Assembly (NCBI RefSeq): GCF_026627445.1
Contig: NZ_JAPNLJ010000022.1
Coordinates: 1-64,000, forward strand
DNA length: 64,000 nucleotides
Source of the DNA: Streptomyces sp. H27-H1
GTDB lineage: Bacteria; Actinomycetota; Actinomycetes; Streptomycetales; Streptomycetaceae
Direction of reading: 5' to 3'
Positions 9,738 to 18,023 of the stretch are shown here, piece after piece. The notes below the pieces were generated by a model that ran no database searches, had not been told where the DNA came from, and worked only from the letters and a program-made list of their open reading frames with translations. The translations under genes and the position numbers were made by a program. Position 1 is the stretch's first letter. Each line of letters starts with the position of its first letter.

Positions 9738-10350
9738 CAGTAAAAAGACACTGGCGCTCCGGATCGCCCACAATCGTGACGCGCGGGGCCTGGCAGGCGT
9801 GATCTTCACCCGTGATGACCGGGCGGGGGAGGGCAAGCTGTCCTCGCGCCTGGGTCTGGTGACGGAGGCGGTAGAGGCGCCGGAGGGCATGGACCTGTAC
9901 GCGTACCTGGTCGCCGAGCTGTCGAAGGGCGGCAAGGCGGACTACGTGATCGTGGACGAGGCCCAGTTCCTGGCGCCGGAGCAGATCGACCAGTTGGCGC
10001 GCATCGTGGACGACCTGGGCCTGGACGTCTTCGCCTTCGGCATCACCACGGACTTCCGTACGAAGCTGTTCCCCGGCTCGCAGCGTCTGATCGAGCTGGC
10101 GGACCGCTTGGAGCAGCTCCAGGTCGAGGCCCTGTGCTGGTGCGGTGCCCGCGCCACCCACAACGCCCGTACGGTGGGCGGCGCCATGATCGTCGAGGGC
10201 GCCCAAGTGGTCGTCGGTGACGTGAACCGCCCGGCGGAGGAGATCGGCTACGAGGTCCTGTGCCGCCGCCACCACCGCAAGCGGATGACGAGCGCTGCAG
10301 CCCACGCCGGCGCCCTCTCCCCGGACGTCCTCCCGGTCAACCACGCCTGA
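9738..10350 (+). pseudogene. Displaced 3' thymidine kinase copy (tdk copy 2, no P-loop)
   Basis: This is about 200 codons of thymidine kinase, from TLALRIAHNRD to the normal C-terminus, without start codon or P-loop. The frame is intact and differs from the functional Tdk at only about 11 residues, while many third positions differ; the copy therefore evolved under selection as a real tdk before being displaced here. The P-loop region is replaced by GATGGCCCAGTAAAAAGAC, and nearly the same altered junction precedes copy 3. It lies 90 bp past the repeat that follows immunity gene 1. A protein from the upstream GTG at 9706 would be catalytically dead. Confidence 0.9.
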
Positions 10351-10377
10351 GCTTCTTCTTCCATGCCGGCGACCGAG

Positions 10378-11508
10378 TTACCGGAGACCGTGACTGTCGA
10401 GACGGTGGATGAGGCCGGGCCGGCTCCGGTAGGTGTCGCGCAGGAGCCCCAGACGCTGCTGGAAATCGACACCGTGTCCGGCGTGAGCGCAGGCATCGCG
10501 CAGGTCACGAAGGAGGGCGACAGTCGCGTCGTAGGCACTGGTCTTCTTGGAGGCGATGTGTGCTTCGGCCTGGTTCCAGATGGCGTCCGCCTCGGCGGCG
10601 AGTGCGGTCAGGCGCGTGGCGCGGGCTCGCAACCGGTCGCGTTCGGCGTGCCCGTGGCGCTCGGCGCGGCGGGTGTGCGCCGCATCCAGCAGCCGGGCGG
10701 CGGTCCGGCGACCGGGTGCGGTCGCCGGGGCGGACGTTTCCCGCAGACGATGCAGGAGCTCGCTGTGCAAGTGGGGCTCCGGGCCGAGGGCGAGGCGCAC
10801 CAGTAGGGCATCCTTCTCCTCGTCCGGGAGGGCGGAGACGAGTCGCGCGAGCTCCTTCCGTGTCAGACGGGCCGCGGGTTCCGGCGCTGCGGTGCTGCTC
10901 TGCGCGGCGACAGCGAGCAGGTCGGTGTCGACGCGCAGGAAGTCCGCGAGCGCGCTTTGCGGAGCCGTGAGTTCACCCAGGCCGGCGGGGACGGGAGGCT
11001 CCAGGGAGGACTGGTACGCCTGTTCCTCGTCGTCCTCGGTTTCCCAGGCAGAGAGGGCGGAGAGCCACGCCAGGTAGAGGGGCCGCATATCGCCGGTGGC
11101 GAGTTCCTCGCGTACGCCGATGACCGCTGCCAGGGAATCGTCGGCTCCCTCGTCCCAGTCGGCTCCTTCGTCCTCGCTGGTCAGGTCGAGGAGAAGGTGG
11201 GTCCGGGTGACCCAGGCTTCGACGTGGTTGCCGAGACCGTACGGTTGGACGCTGCGCAGGGCCAGGCGCTGTAGGGGTAGGCGGAGCATCAGCCGGCGTG
11301 TGCCCCAGCTGGCGACGTACAGATGGGCGTCGAAGTACCGTTCCAACAGGGTTCGCGGATCCCCCCGCAGGTCGCCCCAGTGGTATTCGTTGGTGAAGCT
11401 CGTGGCGGTGATCCTGGCACGGCTGGAGATGCCCCGCAGTGCTTCCCGCTGGTCGCCGCTCAGCGGCCGGTCGAGGGCCTGGAACTCGTAGTACTGGTAC
11501 TCGCTCAC
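10378..11508 (-). CDS. Conserved hypothetical protein (SEYQYYEFQALDRPL family)
   Basis: This 376-residue soluble protein belongs to a conserved bacterial family of unknown function that starts MSEYQYYEF. The typical next motif is ITATSFTNEYHWGD, followed by YFDAHLYVASWGTRRLMLRLP and an acidic stretch SEDEGADWDEGADD. The C-terminal third is a charged, helical, probably coiled-coil region. The start is the GTG at 11508, since an upstream in-frame extension is low-complexity and outside the family. It is divergent from the pRiA4b ORF-3 gene, 92 bp apart, and the pair is bracketed by tdk copies 2 and 3. Its role is unknown. Confidence 0.75.
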   Translation of the reverse strand: MSEYQYYEFQALDRPLSGDQREALRGISSRARITATSFTNEYHWGDLRGDPRTLLERYFDAHLYVASWGTRRLMLRLPLQRLALRSVQPYGLGNHVEAWVTRTHLLLDLTSEDEGADWDEGADDSLAAVIGVREELATGDMRPLYLAWLSALSAWETEDDEEQAYQSSLEPPVPAGLGELTAPQSALADFLRVDTDLLAVAAQSSTAAPEPAARLTRKELARLVSALPDEEKDALLVRLALGPEPHLHSELLHRLRETSAPATAPGRRTAARLLDAAHTRRAERHGHAERDRLRARATRLTALAAEADAIWNQAEAHIASKKTSAYDATVALLRDLRDACAHAGHGVDFQQRLGLLRDTYRSRPGLIHRLDSHGLR

Positions 11509-11600
11509 TGGGAGCACCCTACGGCTGACGGCGGTGCGGGAGGGTAGGTTCGGCGAGGCGGCGAGGCGGCGAGGCGGCGAGGGCACGGAACGGAGCGGTT

Positions 11601-12836
11601 GTGGACGAGTCTCATGGCAAGACAGTGGGACAGGTGCGGGAGTTGGTCGGGTGGATCGGCGCGGGACGGAAATTGACGCAGACCGGCCGCATCACTCTCG
11701 CGGACGCCCGGACCTTGGTGGAGCTGCTGGGCACCGGCGACCAGATGGACCCGGTGATCGGTGACCGGATGTTCAAGACGAAGTCCAGCGAGGAGCTGTA
11801 CCACCTCAACCTGCTGGCGGAATGGGCCAAGGCCGCTCGACTGCTGAGGGCTGCCGGTGGCCGTCTGCTCCCGGTGAAGAAGAACGCCCGGCTGCTCGAC
11901 CGGACCGACGGCCTGTGGAACGCCCTCTTCGAAGCGGTACCGCGCATCGGGAGTGCCGTACTGGTCTCGGGGTGGCTTGAGTCGGTCTTCTCGCAGGAGT
12001 ACGCCGCCGGCCTGCGGACGCTGCTGCATCGGCTGTACGCGGCTCGCGGCCCGGTCGCCGGCGACGCGCTGCGCAGCGCGGTGTGGCAGGCGGTGACCGC
12101 TCCCTACATCCTCGACGATGTGCCGCCCGAGCGGCTGCGGGGCTGGCGCGGTAGCAACGACCGTGACGTGCGGCTGTTGCTCGACGCCCTCGCGGCCCTC
12201 GGGGCCGTCCGAAGCGACGATGACACCGTGGAGCTGACCGGTCAGGGCAGGCGGGCCGTGGCCGTGATGCGCGGCGAACCGCTCCCCGGAGAACCGGTGT
12301 TCCAGCTGCGCATCGATCTGGAGGACATTGTCGAACCGGCGGTCTGGCGACGTGTGCTGGTGCCGGCCGCGGCCCGGCTCGACCAAGCGCATGCTGTGAT
12401 CCAGGCTGTCATGGGCTGGGAGAACAGCCATATGCACGCCTTCACCGTGGACGGCGTCCAGTACGGCCGGGCCAACACCGAGCTCGACTTCGGGGACGAG
12501 CGGGGCGTCACTCTCGGCGCCCTCCTCAAGGAGGGAGGGAGCCTTGTGTACACGTACGACTTCGGTGACTCCTGGGACCACCGCGTCACCGTGGAGCACC
12601 GGACCGCAGCCGAGGCGGACCGGACCTATCCCGTCTGCGTAGCCGGTTCCGGCGCCTGCCCTCCTGAGGACTGCGGAGGTGCCGGGGCCTATGAAGACCT
12701 CAAGCGGACTCTCGCCGATCCGACGCGGACGGAGCACGACGACCTCGTGCGGTGGCTTGGCCTTGACTCCGGGGTGGGGTTCGACCCGGCCCGGTTCACC
12801 CCCGGCGATGCCAATGACAGACTCCAGCAGATGTAA
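11601..12836 (+). CDS. Plasmid pRiA4b ORF-3 family protein
   Basis: The 411-residue protein has two parts. The first 235 residues are a helical region of unknown role. From about residue 237 a pRiA4b ORF-3 domain begins: QLRIDLEDIVEPAVWRRVLV, VMGWENSHMHAF, YTYDFGDSWDHRVTVE, and a cysteine-containing end with CPPEDCGGAGAYE. The domain is common on plasmids and mobile DNA; its biochemical function is not established. The start is GTG (VDESHGKTV). It sits between two direct copies of 3' tdk, so it may be cargo of a displaced cassette. The family call is confident, the function is not. Confidence 0.88.
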   Translation: MDESHGKTVGQVRELVGWIGAGRKLTQTGRITLADARTLVELLGTGDQMDPVIGDRMFKTKSSEELYHLNLLAEWAKAARLLRAAGGRLLPVKKNARLLDRTDGLWNALFEAVPRIGSAVLVSGWLESVFSQEYAAGLRTLLHRLYAARGPVAGDALRSAVWQAVTAPYILDDVPPERLRGWRGSNDRDVRLLLDALAALGAVRSDDDTVELTGQGRRAVAVMRGEPLPGEPVFQLRIDLEDIVEPAVWRRVLVPAAARLDQAHAVIQAVMGWENSHMHAFTVDGVQYGRANTELDFGDERGVTLGALLKEGGSLVYTYDFGDSWDHRVTVEHRTAAEADRTYPVCVAGSGACPPEDCGGAGAYEDLKRTLADPTRTEHDDLVRWLGLDSGVGFDPARFTPGDANDRLQQM

Positions 12837-12965
12837 CCCACCCGTCCCGGGCGCCACTCCTGGGCGGGCTCGGTGTGGGCGCGCGGCCCTCGTACTCTCG
12901 CACCCGAGAGTCGGACGGTGCCGAAGGGCTGCGGGGAGCGGTCCCGGCTCAGCTGACATGGCGGA

Positions 12966-13583
12966 TGCCCCAGTGAGAAGACTTTGGCTCTCCAGATAGC
13001 CCACAACCGTGACGCGCGGGGTCTGCAGGGTGTCATCTTCACGCGGGACGACCGGGCGGGCGAGGGCAAGCTTTCCTCGCGCCTGGGTCTGGTGACCGAG
13101 GCGGTCGAGGCCCCGGAAGGCATGGACCTGTACGCGTATCTGGTCGCGCAGCTCTCCAAGGGCGGCAAGGCGGACTACGTGATCGTGGACGAGGCCCAGT
13201 TCCTGGCCCCGGAGCAGATCGACCAGCTCGCGCGCATCGTCGACGACCTCGGGCTGGACGTCTTCGCCCTCGGCATCACGACGGACTTCCGTACGAAGCT
13301 CTTCCCGGGCTCGCAGCGCCTGATCGAGCTTGCGGACCGCTTGGAACAGCTCCAGGCCGAGGCCCTGTGCTGGTGCGGTGCCCGCGCCACGCACAACGCC
13401 CGTACGGTGGGTGGCGAGATGGTGGTCGAGGGAGCCCAGGTGGTGGTCGGCGACGTGAACCGCCCGGCTGGGGAGATCGGCTACGAGGTCCTCTGCCGCC
13501 GCCACCACCGCAAGCGCATGACCTCGGCGGCGGCCCACGCGGGCGTCCTCTCCCCGGACGTCCTCCCCGTCAGTCACGCCTGA
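12966..13583 (+). pseudogene. Displaced 3' thymidine kinase copy (tdk copy 3, no P-loop)
   Basis: This is a second displaced thymidine kinase 3' segment. The open frame runs from LALQIAHNRD to the C-terminus (PVSHA) with a few changes from the intact enzyme, such as FALGITTD for FAFGITTD. The start and P-loop are missing. The left junction, GATGCCCCAGTGAGAAGAC, matches that of copy 2 closely. The copy is followed directly by the promoter-like element and remains of a third toxin module, the same order as intact tdk plus module 1. This supports a unit made of tdk and module. Confidence 0.9.
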
Positions 13584-13641
13584 GGGGGAGGGCTACATCC
13601 CTGAACCACCGTCCGACTCGGCCCACCCGGGGGGGCCTGGG

Positions 13642-13667
13642 GGAACCGGTGGGGCGCCCGCTAGCGT
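13642..13667 (+). promoter_or_regulatory. Promoter-like element of degraded toxin module 3 (GGAAC-N17-GCGT)
   Basis: GGAAC at 13642-13646 and GCGT at 13664-13667 are separated by 17 bases, exactly as before modules 1 and 2. The flanking sequence (CCTGGGGGAACCGGTGGG) also matches module 1. It now reads into a deleted SseB-like gene. Confidence 0.45.
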
Positions 13668-13688
13668 GGTGTTCCAGGACGCTGGATG

Positions 13689-13882
13689 CAGGGCGGGAGT
13701 GGGAGTACCTCGAGATGCTGGGTGCGCGGCTCGTGGACGCGGTGGGTCCGGTCGCGGACCGCCCGGCCGGGGTGGTCGTGAACGTCGCCGACGGTGAGGG
13801 GGCGATGTTCTTCCCACCTGTCGCGGGGATCGTCCCGGACGCGAACGCCGTGGATCCGGCCGACCGGGGGGAGGTGGCCTGA
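13689..13882 (+). pseudogene. SseB-like gene remnant of module 3 (5' half deleted)
   Basis: Only the C-terminal 60 or so codons remain, with REWEYLEMLGARLVD, GVVVNVADGEGAMF and PPVAGIVPD. Compared with module 2, a deletion removed the ribosome site, the start codon and the first 75 or so codons, fusing the leader (GCTGGATGCAG) to the middle of the gene. The stop still overlaps the ATG of the next reading frame. Confidence 0.8.
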
Positions 13883-14694
13883 TGGCGGGTGACGGGGATC
13901 TTGAGTTCTCGCCGGTGCGGGCCGTCCTCGGCCGGGACGGCACCTTCGCCCCCTCCTGGCTGCGCGGCAAATCGGTTGCCCCGGTGCCTGCGGGCACTCG
14001 GCTCGACGCGGCGCTGGGCCGCCGGATCGCGGCCGGCTGCCGTGCGGTCGGGTCCCCGTACGTCCTTGCCACAGACCTCGCCGACGGCCCCGCGACGATC
14101 GCCCGTGCGCGGTCCCGGTCGGCCACGGGCACGGAGGGCATGGACATCCGCCCGCCGTTCCTGCTGTGCGCGCCCGGCCTGCAAGGGGCTGTCCTGTTCC
14201 CCGGCCCGGGCTACGCGCTGATCGCGGGAACGGCCGCGTTCATGGCGGCGGCGGTCGGGGAAGGGGTCGACGCGGCACGCGCGCGCTTCGGCCGTCATGC
14301 GCGCGCCCTGGCGGACCGCCATCCCGACCTGCCGGCCGTGGCAGCCGCGTACGGGCCCGTGCACCGGGCATGGGCCCGGCCCGACGACGTCGACCCGCAG
14401 AGCGCCGCCGCACGGCAGCTGGCGCTGCTCGACGCGTTCGCCGAAGGGACCTGCGCGGCAGGGGACTTCGCAGCCGGCTGGTGGGAAGCCCGTCGTGCGT
14501 CCCAGGCGAACGGCGAACGACTCCAAGGGGCGCTCGGCACCCTCTTCGACCAGGTGTTCATGATCCTTGAGGACTACGAGGTCGATCCCGGGTTCGCCGA
14601 GCCCGGGGACCTCGACGACGTCGGGCTCAAGTCCGCGGTGCTCGCCGCCCGGGACGCCTCCCGGAACCAGGGAACCGGCCGAAGCGGGAACTGA
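13882..14694 (+). CDS. Chimeric ORF: first codons of ESX-like partner fused to a colicin-immunity-like protein
   Basis: The first 12 residues (MAGDGDLEFSPV) are the start of the module ESX-like partner. The next 258 residues are unrelated to it. The C-terminal part, WEARRASQANGERLQGALG, LFDQVFMILEDYEVDP and a final DDVGLKSAVLAA, resembles the colicin D/E5-type self-protective immunity family (Colicin_immun). A deletion thus seems to have removed the rest of the partner gene and the whole Rhs toxin and placed an immunity gene under the module's own start codon. Because the fusion is in frame and the foreign part is open throughout, it may be expressed as an orphan immunity protein. The function is inferred by similarity only. 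Confidence 0.65.
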   Translation: MAGDGDLEFSPVRAVLGRDGTFAPSWLRGKSVAPVPAGTRLDAALGRRIAAGCRAVGSPYVLATDLADGPATIARARSRSATGTEGMDIRPPFLLCAPGLQGAVLFPGPGYALIAGTAAFMAAAVGEGVDAARARFGRHARALADRHPDLPAVAAAYGPVHRAWARPDDVDPQSAAARQLALLDAFAEGTCAAGDFAAGWWEARRASQANGERLQGALGTLFDQVFMILEDYEVDPGFAEPGDLDDVGLKSAVLAARDASRNQGTGRSGN

Positions 14695-14788
14695 AACGCG
14701 GTAGCCTCCCGGGCCTGGGGAGGGGTGGGGGCGGCGTCCACCGCGGAGTGCGCCGGCCGACCTCGACGGCAGGGACGCGCTGGCAGAG

Positions 14789-14977
14789 GTGATGGACTCC
14801 CCCCCGGCGGTGCGGGCGGAGCTGGCGGGGGTGCTGGACGCACTGGACGCCCGGTTCGGGGCCGCCACCGACCAGGACGTGACGGGAGCGCTCGACCCGT
14901 GGTTGCGCACCGCGCGCGGCCGGGCGCCGCAGGCCCACGTCTGGTGGTGGCGCGTGCCGAAGTCCGCGCCGTGGTGA
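14789..14977 (+). CDS. Small hypothetical ORF, possibly the 3' part of a second orphan gene
   Basis: This is a 62-residue frame with GC bias of a real gene: AVRAELAGVLDALDARFGAA, then a Trp-rich end HVWWWRVPKSAPW. The frame stays open upstream to about 14740 (APADLDGRDALAEV) without a clear start. I do not recognise the family. Its place, between an orphan immunity gene and a tdk relic, suggests a remnant of another small immunity-type gene. Confidence 0.35.
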   Translation: MMDSPPAVRAELAGVLDALDARFGAATDQDVTGALDPWLRTARGRAPQAHVWWWRVPKSAPW

Positions 14978-14985
14978 GTCCGGAC

Positions 14986-15435
14986 ACGCGTACCTGGTTG
15001 CCGAACTCTCCAAGGGTGGCAAGGCGGACCACGTCATCGTCGACGAGGCTCAGTTCCTGGCTCCCGAGCAGATCGACCAGCTGGCCCGAGTCGTGGACGA
15101 CCTGGGCCTGGACGTGGTTCGCCTTCGGCTTCACCACGGACTTCCGTACGAAGCCGTTCCCCGGCTCGCAGCGCCTGATCGAGCTGGCCGCCCGCATCGA
15201 GCAGCTCCAGGTCGAGGCCCTGTGCTGGTGCGGAGCCCGCGCCACCCACAACGCCCGCACGATTGACGGCGAGATGGTTGTGAAGGGCGAGCAGGTCGCC
15301 GTCGGTGACGTGAACCGCCCGGCGCAGGAGATCGGCTACGAGGTCCTCTGCCGCCACCACCGCTGCCGCATGACCTCGGCCGCGGCCCACGCCGGCGCCC
15401 TCTCACCTGACGTCCTCCCGGTCAACCACGCCTGA
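14986..15435 (+). pseudogene. Thymidine kinase relic (tdk copy 4), truncated and frameshifted
   Basis: Homology starts at the codons for YLVAELSKGG (about residue 65 of Tdk) and runs to the normal end PVNHA. An extra G near 15117 (GACGTGGTTCGCC) shifts the frame, so two frames are needed to read the remains. Substitutions at conserved positions (KADHVIVD, TKPFPGS, VVKGEQVAV) show that it is no longer constrained. It is the most decayed of the long copies and marks the right end of the tdk-bounded block. Confidence 0.88.
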
Positions 15436-15719
15436 CGGGTCTGTGCTTGCCCGCCCATGCCCTTGTCCGGGCACCTCTGGAACGCCTCGAACCTGCGGCC
15501 ACGTGGTGGAGTGCAGCCGGACCTCGCAGAGTTGGTCTCAGTCAAGCCGTGTTCACCTTTCGCAGCCTGACCCGTGACTTCAGCGCAACCAATGCCCCGT
15601 CCGGTGGCCTGAGACGCTGCCGGAGATGGTTCCAAGGCCGGCTGCTGCCAGGTCTCGGGCCGCCCGCGTCGCCGACGACGGAAATGCTGACGCGGTCCTG
15701 AGCTCGGGAAACACCGGCG
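15436..15719. other. Non-coding gap after the last long tdk copy
   Basis: About 280 bp with no credible reading frame, no recognisable gene remnant and lower coding bias than its surroundings. It separates the tdk-anchored accessory block from the protease region. Confidence 0.5.
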
Positions 15720-15749
15720 GCCGGCAGGACCCCGCAGGGCCCTGCCGGC
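15720..15749 (-). terminator. Hairpin terminator after the M4 protease
   Basis: GCCGGCAGG at 15720-15728 pairs with CCTGCCGGC at 15741-15749 around a 12-nt loop. It lies about 20 bp past the protease stop on the minus strand; there is no T-tract, as is common in Streptomyces. Confidence 0.6.
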
Positions 15750-15767
15750 GTGGGGCGTGCCGTCGGG

Positions 15768-17402
15768 TCAGTTCACGTTGACGCCGGACCAGGCCGCGGC
15801 GACGGCCTGATACTCCGCGGACGTCGATCCGTACAGGTCACCCGCCGCCTTGAGGGTGGCCACGCGGGCGCCCTGGTAGTTGGTGGTGGAGGTCATGTAG
15901 ACGGTGAGCGCCCGATACCAGACCTGGAGGGCCTTGTCGCGGCCGATGCCCGTAACGGTGGCGCCGGTGTAGGTCGGGCTGTTGTAGGCGACGCCGTTGA
16001 TGGTCTTGGCGCCGCTGCCCTCGGACAGCAGGTAGAAGAAGTGGTTGGCGACGCCCGAGGAGTAGTGGACGTTGAGGCTGCCGACGGTGGAGGACCAGTT
16101 GTCGGCCGACTTGCCGTCCTTGGAGGGCTTGTCCATGTAGCGCAGCGGGGTGCCGTTGCCGTTGAGGTCGATCAGTTCACCAATGAGGTAGTCGCCCTTG
16201 TCCGCGGCGAGGTTGGCGTAGAACTCCACGGCGGTTCCGAAGATGTCGGAGGTGGCCTCGTTCAGGCCGCCGGACTCACCGGAGTAGTTCAGGCCGGCGG
16301 TGTTCGCCGTGACGCCATGGCTCATCTCGTGGCCGGAGACGTCCAGTTCGGTCAGCGGGTGGGTGTTGCTCGCGCCGTCGCCGTAGGTCATGCAGAAGCA
16401 GGAGTCGCTCCAGAAGGCGTTCACGTAGTTGCGGCCGTAGTGGACCCGGCTGAAAGCGCCGACGCCGTCGTTGCGGATGCCGTTGCGGCTGAAGGTGTTC
16501 TTGTAGAAGTCCCAGGTGGCCGCCGCGCCGTACTGGGCGTCGACCGCCGCGGACTGGCCGTTGGAGGCCGTGCCGTTGCCCCAGGCGTTGTCGGCGTCGG
16601 TGTAGAGGGTTCCGTTCCCGCCGGTCTTGTTGGCGAGGCCGACGGTGTACTGGCCTCCGCGCGTGGCGTCCTTCAACTCGTAGGTGGATCCCGTGAAGTT
16701 GGTGGTCAGCGGTACAGAGCCGACGAAGACGCCGTTGCCGGTGCCGGCGGCGTTGGCGGTCTGGACTCCCTCGTGGGCGGAGAGGACCTCGCCACTCGTG
16801 GCGTCGGTGACGACGCGCTGGCTGCTGGGAGTGCCGTCGGCGCGCATGCCCTCGACGAGGGTCTCGTACGCGAGGCGCGGGGTGCCGGTCGCGGCCCAGA
16901 CGACGAGACGGGCGGCCCCGGTCCGGTCGACCGAGGTGAGGGCCGGCTCGTCGGCGTCCTTGGCGTTGCCGATGGTGGCCTTCACGGCGCCGGTCGCCTT
17001 GGCGGAGGCCTGGTCCGCCGAAAGCTTGGGGGCGAGCGAGGCGGGAGCGATGTCCGCCTTCGCCGCCTTGTCCACCGACTTCACGGATCCCCTGGAGTCC
17101 TGGTGGACTATCAGGTCTCCTCCGAGTACGGGGAGGCCGTTGTAGGTGCGCTCGTAGCGCACGTGACGGTTGCCGTTCGAGTCGGTCACGACGTCCTTGG
17201 CGACCAGCTTCTCCGTGCCGCCCAGTCCCAGGGCGCGGGCCGTGGCGGGGGCCTCGGTGCCGGCCTGGGCGAGCAGGGCGGCGCGCTCCTGGGCGGGGGC
17301 GGGCACGGGGGCGGCCTGTGCCATCCCTGCGCCGGCCTGGATGGCGCCGGCGAGCAGGGCCGAGGCAGAGAGAACGGCTCCGACTGCGAGCTTTCGCTTC
17401 AC
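15768..17402 (-). CDS. Secreted M4 (thermolysin-like) neutral metalloprotease
   Basis: This 544-residue preproenzyme starts at a GTG (VKRKLAVGAVL) with a GGAAGGA ribosome site. A Sec signal peptide spans about residues 1-31 (ends AQAA). An FTP/PepSY propeptide follows to about residue 215. The catalytic domain has HEMSH (358-362), with both zinc histidines and the catalytic Glu, the third zinc ligand in NEATSD (381-386), and a C-terminal helical domain ending AAWSGVNVN. It degrades extracellular protein. A longer upstream frame to 17522 is ruled out by the clear signal peptide and ribosome site. A long upstream region with inverted repeats suggests regulated expression. Confidence 0.95.
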   Translation of the reverse strand: MKRKLAVGAVLSASALLAGAIQAGAGMAQAAPVPAPAQERAALLAQAGTEAPATARALGLGGTEKLVAKDVVTDSNGNRHVRYERTYNGLPVLGGDLIVHQDSRGSVKSVDKAAKADIAPASLAPKLSADQASAKATGAVKATIGNAKDADEPALTSVDRTGAARLVVWAATGTPRLAYETLVEGMRADGTPSSQRVVTDATSGEVLSAHEGVQTANAAGTGNGVFVGSVPLTTNFTGSTYELKDATRGGQYTVGLANKTGGNGTLYTDADNAWGNGTASNGQSAAVDAQYGAAATWDFYKNTFSRNGIRNDGVGAFSRVHYGRNYVNAFWSDSCFCMTYGDGASNTHPLTELDVSGHEMSHGVTANTAGLNYSGESGGLNEATSDIFGTAVEFYANLAADKGDYLIGELIDLNGNGTPLRYMDKPSKDGKSADNWSSTVGSLNVHYSSGVANHFFYLLSEGSGAKTINGVAYNSPTYTGATVTGIGRDKALQVWYRALTVYMTSTTNYQGARVATLKAAGDLYGSTSAEYQAVAAAWSGVNVN

Positions 17403-17566
17403 GTAGGTTCCTTCCGGATCCGACCGCGTGTGCGCGGTCGCGCCTCGTTCCGGGGCACCGGGTAAGTGCCTGCAGGGGGCGGAACGGGCGAGGACGTGCT
17501 GCTCCGTGGGGTCGATCGGCACCTGCCGGAGGGGTCGGCCGGCGGTGCGTACGGGGCTGACGGAAG

Positions 17567-17605
17567 CATGACAATCAACTGGCTCGAATGAACAGGTCTG
17601 TCATG
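17567..17605 (-). promoter_or_regulatory. Inverted repeat upstream of the M4 protease
   Basis: CATGACA (17567-17573) and TGTCATG (17599-17605) form a perfect 7-bp inverted repeat with a 25-bp spacer, 165-203 bp upstream of the protease start. Position suggests an operator or activator site; nothing identifies the regulator. A 10-bp palindrome, TTGGTACCAA, lies further up at 17740-17749. Confidence 0.3.
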
Positions 17606-17910
17606 GAATTGGCGTGGTTTCGCCACGGAGGGGCGAAGGGAGTTCTGTTGGGATGAGGCCTGGAGATGCGGGCAATCCGGGCGAGTCAATCTGCTGGATT
17701 GGTGTTACCGGGTGTACGGACAGGTGCGATTCGGTGAATTTGGTACCAACTCCCGCATGGCCGTCAATGTTGCGTGCGTGTGGCGATGGCGTGTTCCTCC
17801 GTGGGCCCGATCGGGAGGTGGCGGGAATTTGCCACTCCGGATGGTTGCCCGAATGCCTGGGGTCTGATATTCGGAAGTGAAAGCCCCTGCGGATAAGCCC
17901 GTTCATGGCG

Positions 17911-17943
17911 AAGCCTCCACGGCGCTGGGCGTCGTGGAGGCTT
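17911..17943. terminator. Perfect 11-bp inverted repeat, possible bidirectional terminator
   Basis: AAGCCTCCACG at 17911-17921 pairs perfectly with CGTGGAGGCTT at 17933-17943, loop 11 nt. It sits in the 750-bp gap between the glycosyltransferase 3' end and the M4 promoter (17403-18149), in which I see no gene. It probably ends the upstream minus-strand transcript. Confidence 0.5.
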
Positions 17944-18023
17944 GTCGGGCGGTATGGGCACGCCCTGAACAGCGCTGGTGGGGGAGGTGTGGCAGTGTGC
18001 CCGGATGGAGCCGCTCGGCGCGC

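Noticed and set aside
9706-10350. tdk copy 2 as a functional second thymidine kinase
   Set aside because: The frame is open from a GTG, but the P-loop is replaced by unrelated residues, so ATP binding is not possible.
15750-17465. 571-codon plus-strand frame opposite the M4 protease
   Set aside because: It is a GC-driven shadow: Gly/Val/Ala-rich with no domain, while the opposite strand has a signal peptide, HEMSH and NEATSD.
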